Positions 1-12,200 of a stretch of DNA of 64,000 nucleotides are shown here, piece after piece. The notes under the pieces were generated by a model. It was not told the origin of the DNA. It made no database searches and was given only the letters and a program-made list of their open reading frames with translations. Source of the DNA: Meghimatium bilineatum (lineage: Eukaryota > Mollusca > Gastropoda > Stylommatophora > Philomycidae); assembly GCA_034231615.1 (NCBI GenBank), contig CM067317.1, positions 13,867,316 to 13,931,315 of the forward strand, read 5' to 3'. Position 1 is the stretch's first letter. Each line of letters starts with the position of its first letter. Both the position numbers and the translations under genes were made by a program.

Positions 1-132
1 CACTGTATTTTGTAAATGTCGATTTAAAAAAATATACTTTGTTGCTATAGAAATTTTGTCTATATTATATGCATCATGATTAAATACCTAGTTTTCAACT
101 GATTGAAGACATTCTTAATTTCTGTCCTGTAG

Positions 133-269
133 ATGCAGACAGAGCACGCAAGCATGGACTAGATGAGTTTGTCATTGCCAACCCATGTAATTTTGAGCAT
201 CATGAGTTGTTCAGTATACTACAGACTCTGACCTTGGACTACAGACTTAGTGATGCCTACACATGTTTG
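133..269 (+). CDS. CADPS: CADPS exon 1 of window
   Basis: 137 bp. The acceptor is ...tcctgtag at 125-132 and the donor is gtaagt at 270. The first two bases finish a codon begun upstream, so the preceding intron is phase 1. The 45 codons read from [12 protein letters not shown] to LSDAYTCL, the helical stretch that follows the PH domain in CAPS. The family usually has an Asp-Ala-Asp start here, which fits the split codon ending in AT. Confidence 0.95.
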
Positions 270-3200
270 GTAAGTTCCTGCACTAATGACTCTAAACTCA
301 AGGTTTTAGCTCATATAATACAGAGGGTGTGCGGAAAAAGTTTCAGCATCATTAAGTACTTTTAATAGACCTCCATCATCCTCTTTTACTTGCTTTGGTG
401 GTGCACTCTACTAGACCGCAACCCGCCCATCTTGTAATGTTAGTTAGTTAGTCGTCGGATCATCATCACTGCAAACTGGATATGTCCATAGTTGCTCCAA
501 TCTCTCCCTGAGTGTATTTGCCATTACACTTCTGCTGACAGTTCCGGTTCTATGCTGGTTGATCATCATTCTTCTATGTCCACCAAAATTTTCACTTCTA
601 GCAACACCACATTTCAAACCCTTATCTTTAATCCTGGCCATTGAAAAGGAATCATCATCCACACTAGTCTCACTCTCATGTGCTATATCTCTTAAGGAGT
701 TCAAAGCGTCAGCTCGATCCATTGCCCCATCGCCCTGTGCCACAATCGTGCATGATGCCAGTTGATCTACTTTTTCATTGCTTCAAACACCCACATGTCC
801 TGGCATGAAAATAAATGTAACCACTTTCAACCTCGCCTTTCTCAAGGCCTCAATCCACTGTTTGCGAACTCGACCCACCTGTACCTTCCTAATCATACAC
901 ATAGAGTCACTCAAGATGATGACCTACATTACCTTCTGTGTGCATACTCACTCAAATGCCCCGGTCACTGCCATAGTCTCTATGGTCATGCTACTCGTAG
1001 TAACCGCAAAGGCTCCACTCTCCTCCCTGATCATTTTACCTGCACACTGAGCTGTGAAGGCCCAAGCACTACGAACATATCTAATCACAGATCCATCGGT
1101 GTACATAATCACATCTTTGGCATTCTCACTGACCAAATCCTGCACCTCTTTCTCCATATATCATAATGTTTCCCTCTCACTTATATCTCTGCCTACACCT
1201 TGCTCATCTCCTCTCATCTTTACCTTCAAGTAAGGTCTTCAACAAGGTGTCATGTCTTTTAATATGCCCAAAATACTTTATTTGTTTCATTTTTTATTTC
1301 CTTCAATATTTCTGTTTTTCATGTAAAGCGTTCTCAGAATCTCATTGTTCAATTTCTTCTCTTTCCATGAAGTTCTCCTGATTCTTCTATATAGTGCAGA
1401 TTTCCACAATGAAGCACAAACTCATATGTCTAGATAAATATAATACCATCCTTAGTATTATCAAATATTTTGAATAATTTTTAGAGCTGTTCTCCCATCT
1501 CTCTTATCTTTATACATTCTATGCAAAAGGTAATGATAATGCTGTGGAAAGTTGCTATAGTCTTCTGTGTTTTTTCTCGAATTTCCACGCTTTAGCAGGA
1601 TGTAATTTGAAGAACAGAACTTGTTTTGTCATTGTTTACATCTTGTCTACAATATCTACACCTTTCAACTTGATACACTCTGGCTTCATCATGGCACACG
1701 GGACATTCCCATAAGTGCTCCACTCTCTGTTCCAGCAGCACCATCCAAATATATGCAGAATTAAAGTCCCAGTCAGATGCTGGTTATGTAATATTCATAA
1801 CTTTCCAGAGAGGACACACTTTCTCCCATTACTCCTGGTTATTCCCATATCTGTCATTCTTTGTATTTGTACAGTATCACCTCCAGCATAATATTCTTCA
1901 CTCTGTAATATATCAATGACTCGTTATTAGGTCGGCCCTATCTCTCAATACTGTGCCATCAACTACAGCATTGCCCGCCAATGAGTCTGCTCCTTCATTG
2001 CCTCTAACCTCTGCATGATCAGGGCAGTATATCCATGTAATACTTTGGACAACTGAGCTGTTCAGTAATGTGACCCAATTTTTTTTAATATGCACCTTTC
2101 TGTCTTGCACAGCATGCTCTGGGAGTCTGAGAGAATCACTGTGTGAGTTGATATTTCAGTCACCAACCAAGTATCACAGTCTCCGCTTCTATTTTTATGC
2201 TCGATGTTGTAGGAGTAGGCAGATAATCTTTCAGGCACTTTTTTTCCATTTTTGTAGGCAACAGATTTCCATTCACACTTATTAATTTCTCTGTTGACTA
2301 AGCCATATATTTATATGATTGTGTTGCAGTTGTTAGTGCATCTGGACCAGTTCTTGTACTGTCACCTCAGCCCTGACACCAGTCCATTGTCTACACACTT
2401 TCCCCAATTGTATTACTACATTTGTCAGACACTGAGAGACTCAACAACACTTTTTTTTTAAATTCTAAGGGATATTGGAACATCAAGGGATTTTTTGGCA
2501 TTTGTCACAAACTGTCAACATTTTTTTAACATCAAATAATTTGCTGTATTTGATTTCAAAGCTATTTTATTGCCTCCATTGGTGAACATCAAAAGTAGCA
2601 TTACCATTTTTATGTAACAGTGCCTCCTTAAAAACCTACTGTTTAGCATCATATTTTACATAACAGTCTTGTCTTGTCCTATCCATGTGTGCGTCTTGGC
2701 ATCATGGAGAGCTGAAGTCTTCTTTCTTTAGCTAACTGATACCACTGCAAAGTGCAGCCTTGGTGTTTTAGTATTTCTCTGATGTCATCTGTCCATCTTC
2801 ATCTGGGTCTTCCTCATGTTTCTCTTTTCAGATGATCTTTTATTGAAGGCTATCGATGGAATGCGATCTGGTTCCATTCTAATTAGGTGACCGAACAATT
2901 TGATCTTTTGTGTGTCTATGTATTCTTTGCACGATACTGTTTTCATCAGATTTCTTATAGTGTCATTGTTTATTCTATCTCTTTTTGTTACCCCCAGTGC
3001 TGTTCTCAGGCACTTCATATTGCATAGGGCAAGTTTTTGTTCTAGTTTCTCTGTCAGGGTCCAGGTCTGGCATTGGTAACACAGTGTTGGCATGAACACT
3101 CTTTTATTAATGTTCTTTTGGGTTTACGTAACTGTGCCCCTTATAAACTTCTGTTTAGCATCATATTTTACGTGTCTCCTTATAAACCTACTGTTTACCA

Positions 3201-6200
3201 TCATATTCTAAAGTGTGATATTCTTTGAGCTCAGAGGACATGCATGTATTAATTTTTAATTATCCTGGTGGGCCAGTAAAATGGCCTAGCAAGCCAGAGT
3301 TTGCCAGCCCCCTGTTATAAGGCTGCTTTGCCATAGCAGTCAGCATGACATGTATATTGTAACTTTATGTCTGAAAGCAAAAATACAAGTCCTTACAGTA
3401 ATTATAACCAAATTGGGAGACTGCAGTTCTAACTATTCTGCCATGCATATCATTTACATACATACAAATATTATTAAACTCAAGTGGCTTGGCCATGTTT
3501 AGAGGATAAACAACAGCTACATCTCAAAACAAATACTGTACCTGGAACTCTCACAGGGTGCAAGAAGAAGAGGCAGGTCAAAGTTGAGCTACAACATGTA
3601 TGCTTTTGTCATCACTTCTGACAGCTCTGAAAACTGTTGGAAGATTGTGTCACATAGAGAACAAACTTGTGTTGATAGGACATTTGATAACTCAATATTG
3701 AGCAGAGTGGAAGTGCATAGGCTCAAATGTGATGGAGCAACAGTCCACCAATGTTATGTTCCCATGTTTCTGCTACAAATCAAGTTAATCATGAATTTAC
3801 AGATTTAGTAATGAGAAGACATTTTTGACTCATGCTTACCCAACTCCAATTAATACAAAAGTGTGCTTCATGTCATGTCCAGACAAACAATGCAATATAT
3901 ATTATTAGATGCTTATCACATTCTGGCTGAATAAAACAAGAACAGTTTGTTACAGTATTTCATAATTGTGTAAGTAGAACACACGGATCAAGATGGAAAT
4001 CATAAGACAGATAATATCTACAATTTTTATACGAACACTCTGCTACCAATGTCAGTCATGGTCTCCTAACAGACTTGCAACAAAGCAAAATTGTCACATA
4101 TGAAATAAAGTATCTAAGAAAAGCTGCAATGGTTACTAAACTAGATAAATTAAGAAATTAGGAAAAGTGTAGAGATAATATCATGTATTGAACATATCGA
4201 AAGACATATATGGTTCAGTAAAATGGTTCAGTCACCTTATGACAATGAAGCCAAACCAAATAGCATATAACAAAAGAATATCCGGACATAAAAACAAAAG
4301 ATAGACCAAGAAAAGAATAGAAAATATCATGATAACCTTGAACAAACATGGTCTCAACGCAACCAAGCTGACATATATGGACTTGGAATGAAAACTGAGG
4401 CTCCCACCCATTTCCGTAAAGGCAAGTGTGGATAATATAAGCCATCATCCACCTGAGGAAAGACAATAGACAATAGTAAGTAGAACAGAGAGTGTGATTT
4501 GTCAAGGTGTGATTTGAGTGTTTATGTTTTCCAAAGTGGTACAACTACAACCCTGAGGGGGGGGGGGGGGGGGGGGGGGGGTTATACGTTTGAATAATGA
4601 ATGAAATAGAACATTGGTTGATTGATTTAATTTTTGTTTATCTATCATAGGGCTGGTTCAGTCCAGGTCAAGTGTTTGTTCTAGATGAGTACTGTTCTCG
4701 CTATGGTGTGAGGGGCTGTCACAGACATCTCTGTTACTTAAACGACTTGCTAGAGAGAGCGGAGAAAGGAATTCTTATTGACCCCACTCTTATACATTAT
4801 AGCTTTGCCTTTTGTGCCTCGCATGTTCATGGAAACAGGTACTGTTGGCAATTTTTTTATCTATTGTAAATAAGGAACTGATTATTACTAACAAGGGTTA
4901 ATGGTACTATCCTATTGTGGTCATACACATTTTACAAAACAGTGTAGTGTGAAGTAAAATATAACACAACAATGGGGACCAACCACAATTACAAAACAGA
5001 ACAAGGACAGCAATAAATTCTTTGTACATGTAGCCTTTTAGTATAGCCAAGAGCTGCTGTTGATGTGTAAAAACATTTTACTTTCACCAGATTCTATCGC
5101 CTTTGTTGATCTTCATAGGGTGACCAAAACAAAACTTCATGGATCGGAGTATTCCTCCAGCGGTAAGCAAAAACGCAAGCTCCTTGTTTGTCTGCTGAGG
5201 TATAAAGACATCTGCAAATCCTCAATGAAAGGCTTCCGCATAGAATCCAAAAACTGGGAAAACACAGCTGAAACTCAGGATGTCTGGAGACAGAACCTGC
5301 GTGTGGGAACAGAATTGTTCAGAAATAATATGTTTATAGATATGAAAGAAAAAAATAGAAAGATGCAAACAAATATTTGCAATTGTTGTGATATGATCGC
5401 TTGAAGTCACATTCCTGAGAAAATATTCAACGGATTACTTCTCTTATTGTTAAATGACAGTCTGCAAGACGTAAAAGGCCATACATGAATGCAAATGTTT
5501 AAACCCTATTTAAGAATCAGGTCATAATATGCATATAGGTCTTACTGGCTTACTGGCACTATAGGCGGGTTGTCAGAGATAAAGAGATGAAGAATTGTAT
5601 TTAACATTAATATTTTCTTATACTTTTTCCAGGCCTGATGGGATAGGCACAGTATTGCAAGCAGAGAGAACAACATTTGATGAAATTAAAGAAAGGTTGA
5701 GGGTTCTTCTAGAGAATCAGATTACTCATTTTCGGTAAAGATCTTTTATTGCAAAATAAAATATTATTTGTTTTCTTTTTACTATAATGAAGATGCTGTT
5801 TAAATACATGAAACTACTATTGAAAATAGAGAACCATTGAAACCCCAAATAACCCCCTTACCTATTGGGTTGATTGAAATATTTTGAGAAATATTTCATG
5901 ATGGTACTAAAGTGAATTGAAAACCTGGTACTAACCTGAAAGTATTAAGGACATAGTGGCCAGTTCTGACAAGTGGTGATGCTAACCAATCAAGATGAGG
6001 GAGGTTGGTTGATACACTGATCAGTCATTAATCAGTTGTTCTCAATGTTGGCCTTATGACTCAACTTTGAGAGGGTGGCCATGGAAAAAAAAATTGAAAT
6101 TAGGGAGGTCATAAGGAAGACCACTGACCCATCTAGGAAGGTCACAGACAGTAAATTTTTACACAAATTTAACAATATTCAATATGACATGCGCCTCAAG

Positions 6201-9200
6201 AAAAGATTTTGTTACGGTACGAGTTGGGCCTCGCAAATAAAATCGCCACTAGGGGGGAACCATGTAAAATAGGTTGAGAACTAATGCTTTAAATAAAACA
6301 CAGCTGATGTCCATTGACAGGATCATCAAACAAGCTAGTGCCACTACAAGCTCTGACCTCCTGGCAGTAAATCTCGGTAAATGGAATTTCCCTGGCATAG
6401 TGGCTAATCTGTTCTATTTGTACTCATGAGATCACAGGTTGAAATCCCTCTCCAGACATTGTAAAGTGTTTGTTTTTTTTGGTGATTCCTGAGGATTATC
6501 AATTGAAGCTGTGGAATTATGTGCTATGAGTGGTACTTTCAACAGGTGCTGTGCCGTTTAATTGAGAGGGACAGAGTATATATGGAGTAACCCAAGTACA
6601 ATGAAGTCAATCCTCTATGACTAATGAGCCTTTTTGAAAACTCTAAATAATCCAACCAGTTTCCTTGAAAATGATGGAAGAGGCAATGTGAGACAATCTA
6701 GGAAAAAACTCAATGTCATCTATGTCCCAGAAAGTGATAAACCAAGAACAGATAAGACATAAATAAAATACAGCAGTTCAAAACTGTAGCAATCAGATCT
6801 GTTATAATGACTTTTCAGCAGAGTTTGCTTATATAACCTACAGCCAGATAGAAGCAAAAACACTTATATATCTCCCACCTGAACCTGTAGAGAGGACATC
6901 CAGATGACAGGGATGATGTCTGGTATTACAAATTACTTGAATACAGCAGAAGAAGAATATGAAAACTGTCAAAAAATTAAGTTCTGCTGTAAATAATATT
7001 TTGTGTAACATTTACTGCAATGGGTTTTGATAACGATTTGGTGTGCCTAGCACAAATTTAGTAACACTGATTTTTAAATATTATCATTTAGCTTTTAGAA
7101 TATGTGTCTTCATTTTGAATATACATTATCTTTATGTTAAATCCTCCTGTTGTCAAATTTTGCTAAAAACTTTACAGGTATTGCTTCCCTTTTGGTCGTC
7201 CAGAGGGAGCCCTGAAAGCTACATTATCACTTCTGGAAAGGGTAAATATGACAATAGGTCTATATTCATTAAAAAACAGTTTAGTGTAATTTAAATTTGG
7301 GGAGGAGACGTGTCATCCGAGCATTGAGGTATGACACTTGCTTCTTTCTATGTATGTGAATACATTCTTTGAGACTACAGTGAAGAGAACTCTATGGGAA
7401 CTACAGACCTGAGCAAAAAACATCAACAAACTGAACAGAAGTGATTAATTCAAAATAGTTACACTGAGAATGGAGCATCACAGTCTAAAGGCATACTTAC
7501 ACCACATCAGCATCAGTAACTCTACAGCCTGATGATCAGCAGATCAGACACCAGAACACATAGTACAAGACTGTCCTAACTTCACTATTCACAGAACAAC
7601 AATCTAGTCCACAGAGCATCTCTGCAAACCAATTATGGGAACATACAGCGACCTAAAACTAACAGCTCTATACATGATCATTATTGACTAGATGTAAATT
7701 AATTGATTGTAGAAGAAGCTTCAAAAGTTCTGAGTTGGGTCAAGGCACAAATTTAAAATGTCCCCTGACTTCCAAGTTAAGTGTCTTGTCTTATCAGAAA
7801 TAAACAAAAAAGAAAACTCAAAAATCCTGTGTATGAAAGTTGCATATATTAAGATCTTGTTTAAGAAAATAATTGGAGCATACACTCATCATAAAATACC
7901 GTCTCTGCAATGAAGGTTGGCTGAAACGGACCTCCAGCATACCATCTCTTGTCTTGGTGATGTGCACTGCTGGACTGTAACCTGTCCATCTCGTAATGTT
8001 TTTCTCCCACTTGTATCTCTGCCTACCTCGTGCTAGCCTCCTCTCGACTTTACCCTCAAGTAAGGTCCTCAAGTAAGGTCCTCAACAAAGTGTCATGTCA
8101 TTTAATATGTCCAAAATACTTTATTTATTTGATTTTTATTTCCTTTAATAGTTATTTTTTCATACGTAGTGATGTAGAGCATACACTCATCATCATCAAG
8201 TGATGTCTTTGCAACGAAGGTTGGCTGCCACAGATCTCAAACATCCCCTGTCTCTTGTTTTGGCGGTACGCTCTACTAGACTGAAACCTGTCTATCTTGT
8301 GATATTGCTCTCTCATATGTATCTTTATCTACCTCTTGCTCGCTTCCCTTTGACTTTAACCTCAAGTAAGGTCTTCACTAAGGTGTCATGTCTTTTAATG
8401 TGTCAAAATATTTTATTTTCCTGATCTTTATTTCTCTTAATAATTCTTTCTTTATATTAAGTGTTTTTAGAACATTTTTATTTGTTTTCTTCTCTTTCCA
8501 TGATATTCTCTTTATTCTTCTATATACCCACATCTCAAAGGCATCAATTCTGTCTTCTAATTGTTTATTCTGAGCCATACATTAATATGAGCATAATATA
8601 TAAGAGCATACATTGCTGTTGGTCAAAAGTGCAATATCTAAACTGATAATCCTAACATAGGAAACACATGTAAAAAGAAACAAGAATCATCCCATTTAAG
8701 ATGCAATGGTCACTCAATGGCCAAGGACATTTGACTATCACATTCAAGACAATGGTCACTCATTAACCAGTGAAATATAAATTACCTACATATTTAAGAC
8801 AATGAACAATGAGATATAACTTAACATTTTTAACACCCTGTCTGCAACAGTAATCAATGACGGATGTCTTTCTATGTAAACTATTCAGTGATGGGAGTCC
8901 GTCCATTGCTATGTACTCATTTATCTATGAAGAATTGCATAACTTTTAGGCTTACGTGACTAAGTCTTAGTGCCCTCTAAGCTAGAATTACATCACGTCT
9001 TTCCCGCTCAATTATTTCCATGTAAGTTATAAAACTTAGCGACCACGTTCATTTATACTCGTCTATTCCAATTGAACGAAATCTGTTGAAATAACAATTT
9101 TTCATGAAATTGTAATGGAATTTAATTCCGATGATGAGGAATTCTTGGGATTTACAAACACAGATCGTGCTCCATTAGCCGATGTTATCAATGATGGAGA

Positions 9201-12200
9201 TACAATCATGTCTTCTGACATGTCTGATGCTATTTCTAGCATTCATGGCCCTTCAGGTTGTCACTTTTCTAAAGTTGTGGGACATTAAGCCTAGCTGATA
9301 ACTTTAGTGAGGTAGACATGTTTTGTTTGTTTGTGACAGATTATTAGTTTTGTTATGAAACGACATCAGAAAAATTAGGCCTAATGTAAATTGACATTAT
9401 GGACTACTAGGCCTAGACCTATGGATCAACAGGATTGAGAAGGTTAGTGACATCTACATGTTTTATTTCAAAAGGTTCAAAAGTTGTAGTGAATTGACTT
9501 CACTGTACTCAGTTTCCCATATTTACTCCATCAATCTCAACGAGAGTACCACTCATAGCACGTAACTCAGTAGTTTGATAATCCACAGGGATCTCCGAAA
9601 AAATCCACCTTGTGAACAAGACAACACAAGATGGATTTGAACTAATGACCTCTTGAACACAAGGTGAATAGCTTAAAAAAATCCACCTTGTGAACAAGAC
9701 AACACAAGATGGATTTGAACTAATGACCTCTTGAACACAAGGTGAATAGCTTAACCACTACGCTAGGGAAATCCCCTACATGTTATACATGTTTTATCTG
9801 TTTTAGAAGGTGATATTAGTTATTTTGGTTATGAAATAGCATAAATATGATAGGCTTAAGTATGTAGAAGAATTTTGTCAGGGATACCTCACAATTATAT
9901 GTGAATTTTGTTTGACTTTTTTTTTTCCTTCTCTATCTTCACCACTTTCTCACATCTCATGTATCACACATACACAAATAAAACTGACACCAATAAATTC
10001 ATTATTCAATTCTTTATTTACATTTGCAAAAATTATATTAAAATCTCAAAAAATAAAACAAATTATTGTGTTTTCTAAACACATACAGAAAATTACACAA
10101 ATTGTCAAACAAGAATCCAGGAGCAGGATGGAATTTGCGTAATTTTAAATGGAAATTGCTAATGGTTAAGACAATAGTTATTCAATCACCAATGAGATGT
10201 AGATTACTAACATATTCAGGACAATGGTCACTCAATGACAAATGAGATTTAACTTACCAACACATTCAAGACAATGGTCACTCAGTGGCCATGAAGGTGT
10301 ATCTTACCATCAAATTCAAGGCAAGTCTTTATTGAGACAAAAATCTAATAAAGTGATTCATCCAATATTTGTCATTAGCTTTAACTGTTCTCCTCTATTT
10401 GTGTTTAGGTTCTTATGAAAGACATTGTCACCCCAGTTCCACCAGAGGAAGTGAGACAGGTTATAAAAAAATGTCTGGAGAATGCTGCTTTAGTAAACTA
10501 TACCAGAATATCAGAATATGCCAAGATTGAAGGTAACTGACTGAGTTGTACAAGTGCTGTGTAATGTCAATGTGTAATGAGTGCTATGTAATGTCAATGT
10601 GTAATGAGTGCTATGTAATGTCAATGTGTAATGAGTGCTGTGTAATGTCAATGTGTAATGAGTGCTGTGTAATGTCAGTGTGAAATGAGTGCTATGTAAT
10701 GTCAATGTGTAATGAGTGCGTATAGGCTGAGGTAGGAAAAAAACAGTAATAAAGGTAATAATACTGTGGAATTTCATTATTATAAGAATGAAGGGACAAG
10801 TGACATATTGCTAAAAGGAAAACTTTAGCACAAACTTTCGCAATTGATAAGATGTAAGGTTATTTCTTAAATTTGCAACCTACCTGTGCTCACATAAATT
10901 ACAAAAATGATGATAATGCAGTGCAAATCTTTGCCAGGAGGCATTGCCATCAACCAGAGTGTTTTCTGATATCGGATTCATTCATTCAGTGTTGTAACGC
11001 TATCAGTTGCATCAGACATTACGGTAAATTCAAGCCTAGTCAATGAACAGAACAGGTGAACTTTTATATTGAGTTTTAAATTTGACTTCAGATCGCATGT
11101 TGAATGGAATGTGTCAAGACAGTTTTTATAAAGTTGACTGGACAGAAAAGAGTTCATTTCGGTTGCATGGTTGGTTGGTTGCTGATCCATATAGCATCAT
11201 TATTCAGGCACAAAGTCACCACCATTCATTTTCTAACTCACAGAATATATGATTATTGCATAAAGTTACCATATTTAGTTTTATTTATTTCTTAGACACT
11301 ACTATTTTTTTGTTGTTGAAATTACTTATTTATTTTGAGGTAACATTTATAATTTTTTTTTAAACAAATTCTTCTCAATTAACATAGAATTAGTCATGCT
11401 TCTTTACATGTTTCCTTCTGTAAGAAGTCCTTTAACACTGCAGGAACATATCTACTCTGAGGATGCAAAAGTAAACAATGTGATATATTTTGAGGGGAAA
11501 TCCTATAACATAGGTCATAGAATATAATGTAAAATATGGTTTTATATAGTATACAGAAATCTGTTTATTGGTGTGCTATTTGGTGCGTTGATTTCATTCA
11601 TTTTTAAGTAGGTGTGCATGGTTGATTGTGTTTAATTGCAAATATAAATTCTAGTATATTTGGGCAAGTGGACTCTAAGGATTGGTTTGTTTTTTAGTAT
11701 GTTTTTTAGATGAATTTATTAGGGTTTTGGATTAGAATTAGACTGTATTAGTTTAGAATAAGCTATTACTAGGGTTAGGGCTAGGATTAGAGAATATGCT
11801 ATTACGGTTAGGATTAGGTTGTGTTGGTTATAGAATAAGCTATTATAGCTTAGGTTAGAATTAGAGAATAAGCGGTTAGGTTAGGATTAGGCTATATTAT
11901 TTGTAGAATGAAATTATAGGACGGCAAAAAGGTTGGTGAAATTAGTTGCAGTAGACATATTCTTTCACAATTACTCCTTTTTAGAGCACACAAAAATGGC
12001 ATCACATTGTTTGGCATGTGAAATCAAACTATATTTAGAGTGTATGTAAGAGTGTGCGCAATCATGTTATATTTAGAGTGTGTGTAAGAGTGTGCACAAT
12101 CATGTTATATTTAGAGTGTATGTAAGAGTGTGCGCAATCATGTTATATTTAGAGTGTGTGTAAGAGTGTGCACAATCATGTTATATTTAGACAAGGAGAG

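Larger units (their letters stand above)
270..4650 (+). other. Intron 1 (4,381 bp, phase 0)
   Basis: Holds a nested pair of minus-strand LINE fragments (339-1440), an RNase H-bearing LINE remnant (1690-2160), further LINE 3' ends (2690-3115, 3470-3720, 4020-4490) and a 25-base G run near the acceptor. I saw nothing recognisable in 2290-2690 or 3120-3470 beyond AT-rich sequence. Confidence 0.85.
5735..7177 (+). other. Intron 3 (1,443 bp, phase 2)
   Basis: Contains a hAT-like MITE (6033-6286) and a tRNA-derived SINE (6375-6600). I recognise nothing in 5735-6030 or 6610-7177. Confidence 0.85.
7242..10408 (+). other. Intron 4 (3,167 bp, phase 0)
   Basis: Holds a LINE C-terminus (7400-7690), two tandem family-B LINE 3' ends (7875-8580), a short orphan ORF (9115-9288) and a SINE with an internal duplication (9510-9775). 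Between 8650-8870 and 10150-10320 a loose motif, acaatggtcactcaatg.cca, recurs seven or so times at irregular spacing. I see nothing else. Confidence 0.8.

Noticed and set aside
5060..5404. Extra CAPS exon in intron 2
   Set aside because: The translation fits a LINE C-terminus and no splice borders keep the CAPS frame; exon 2 joins exon 3 directly.
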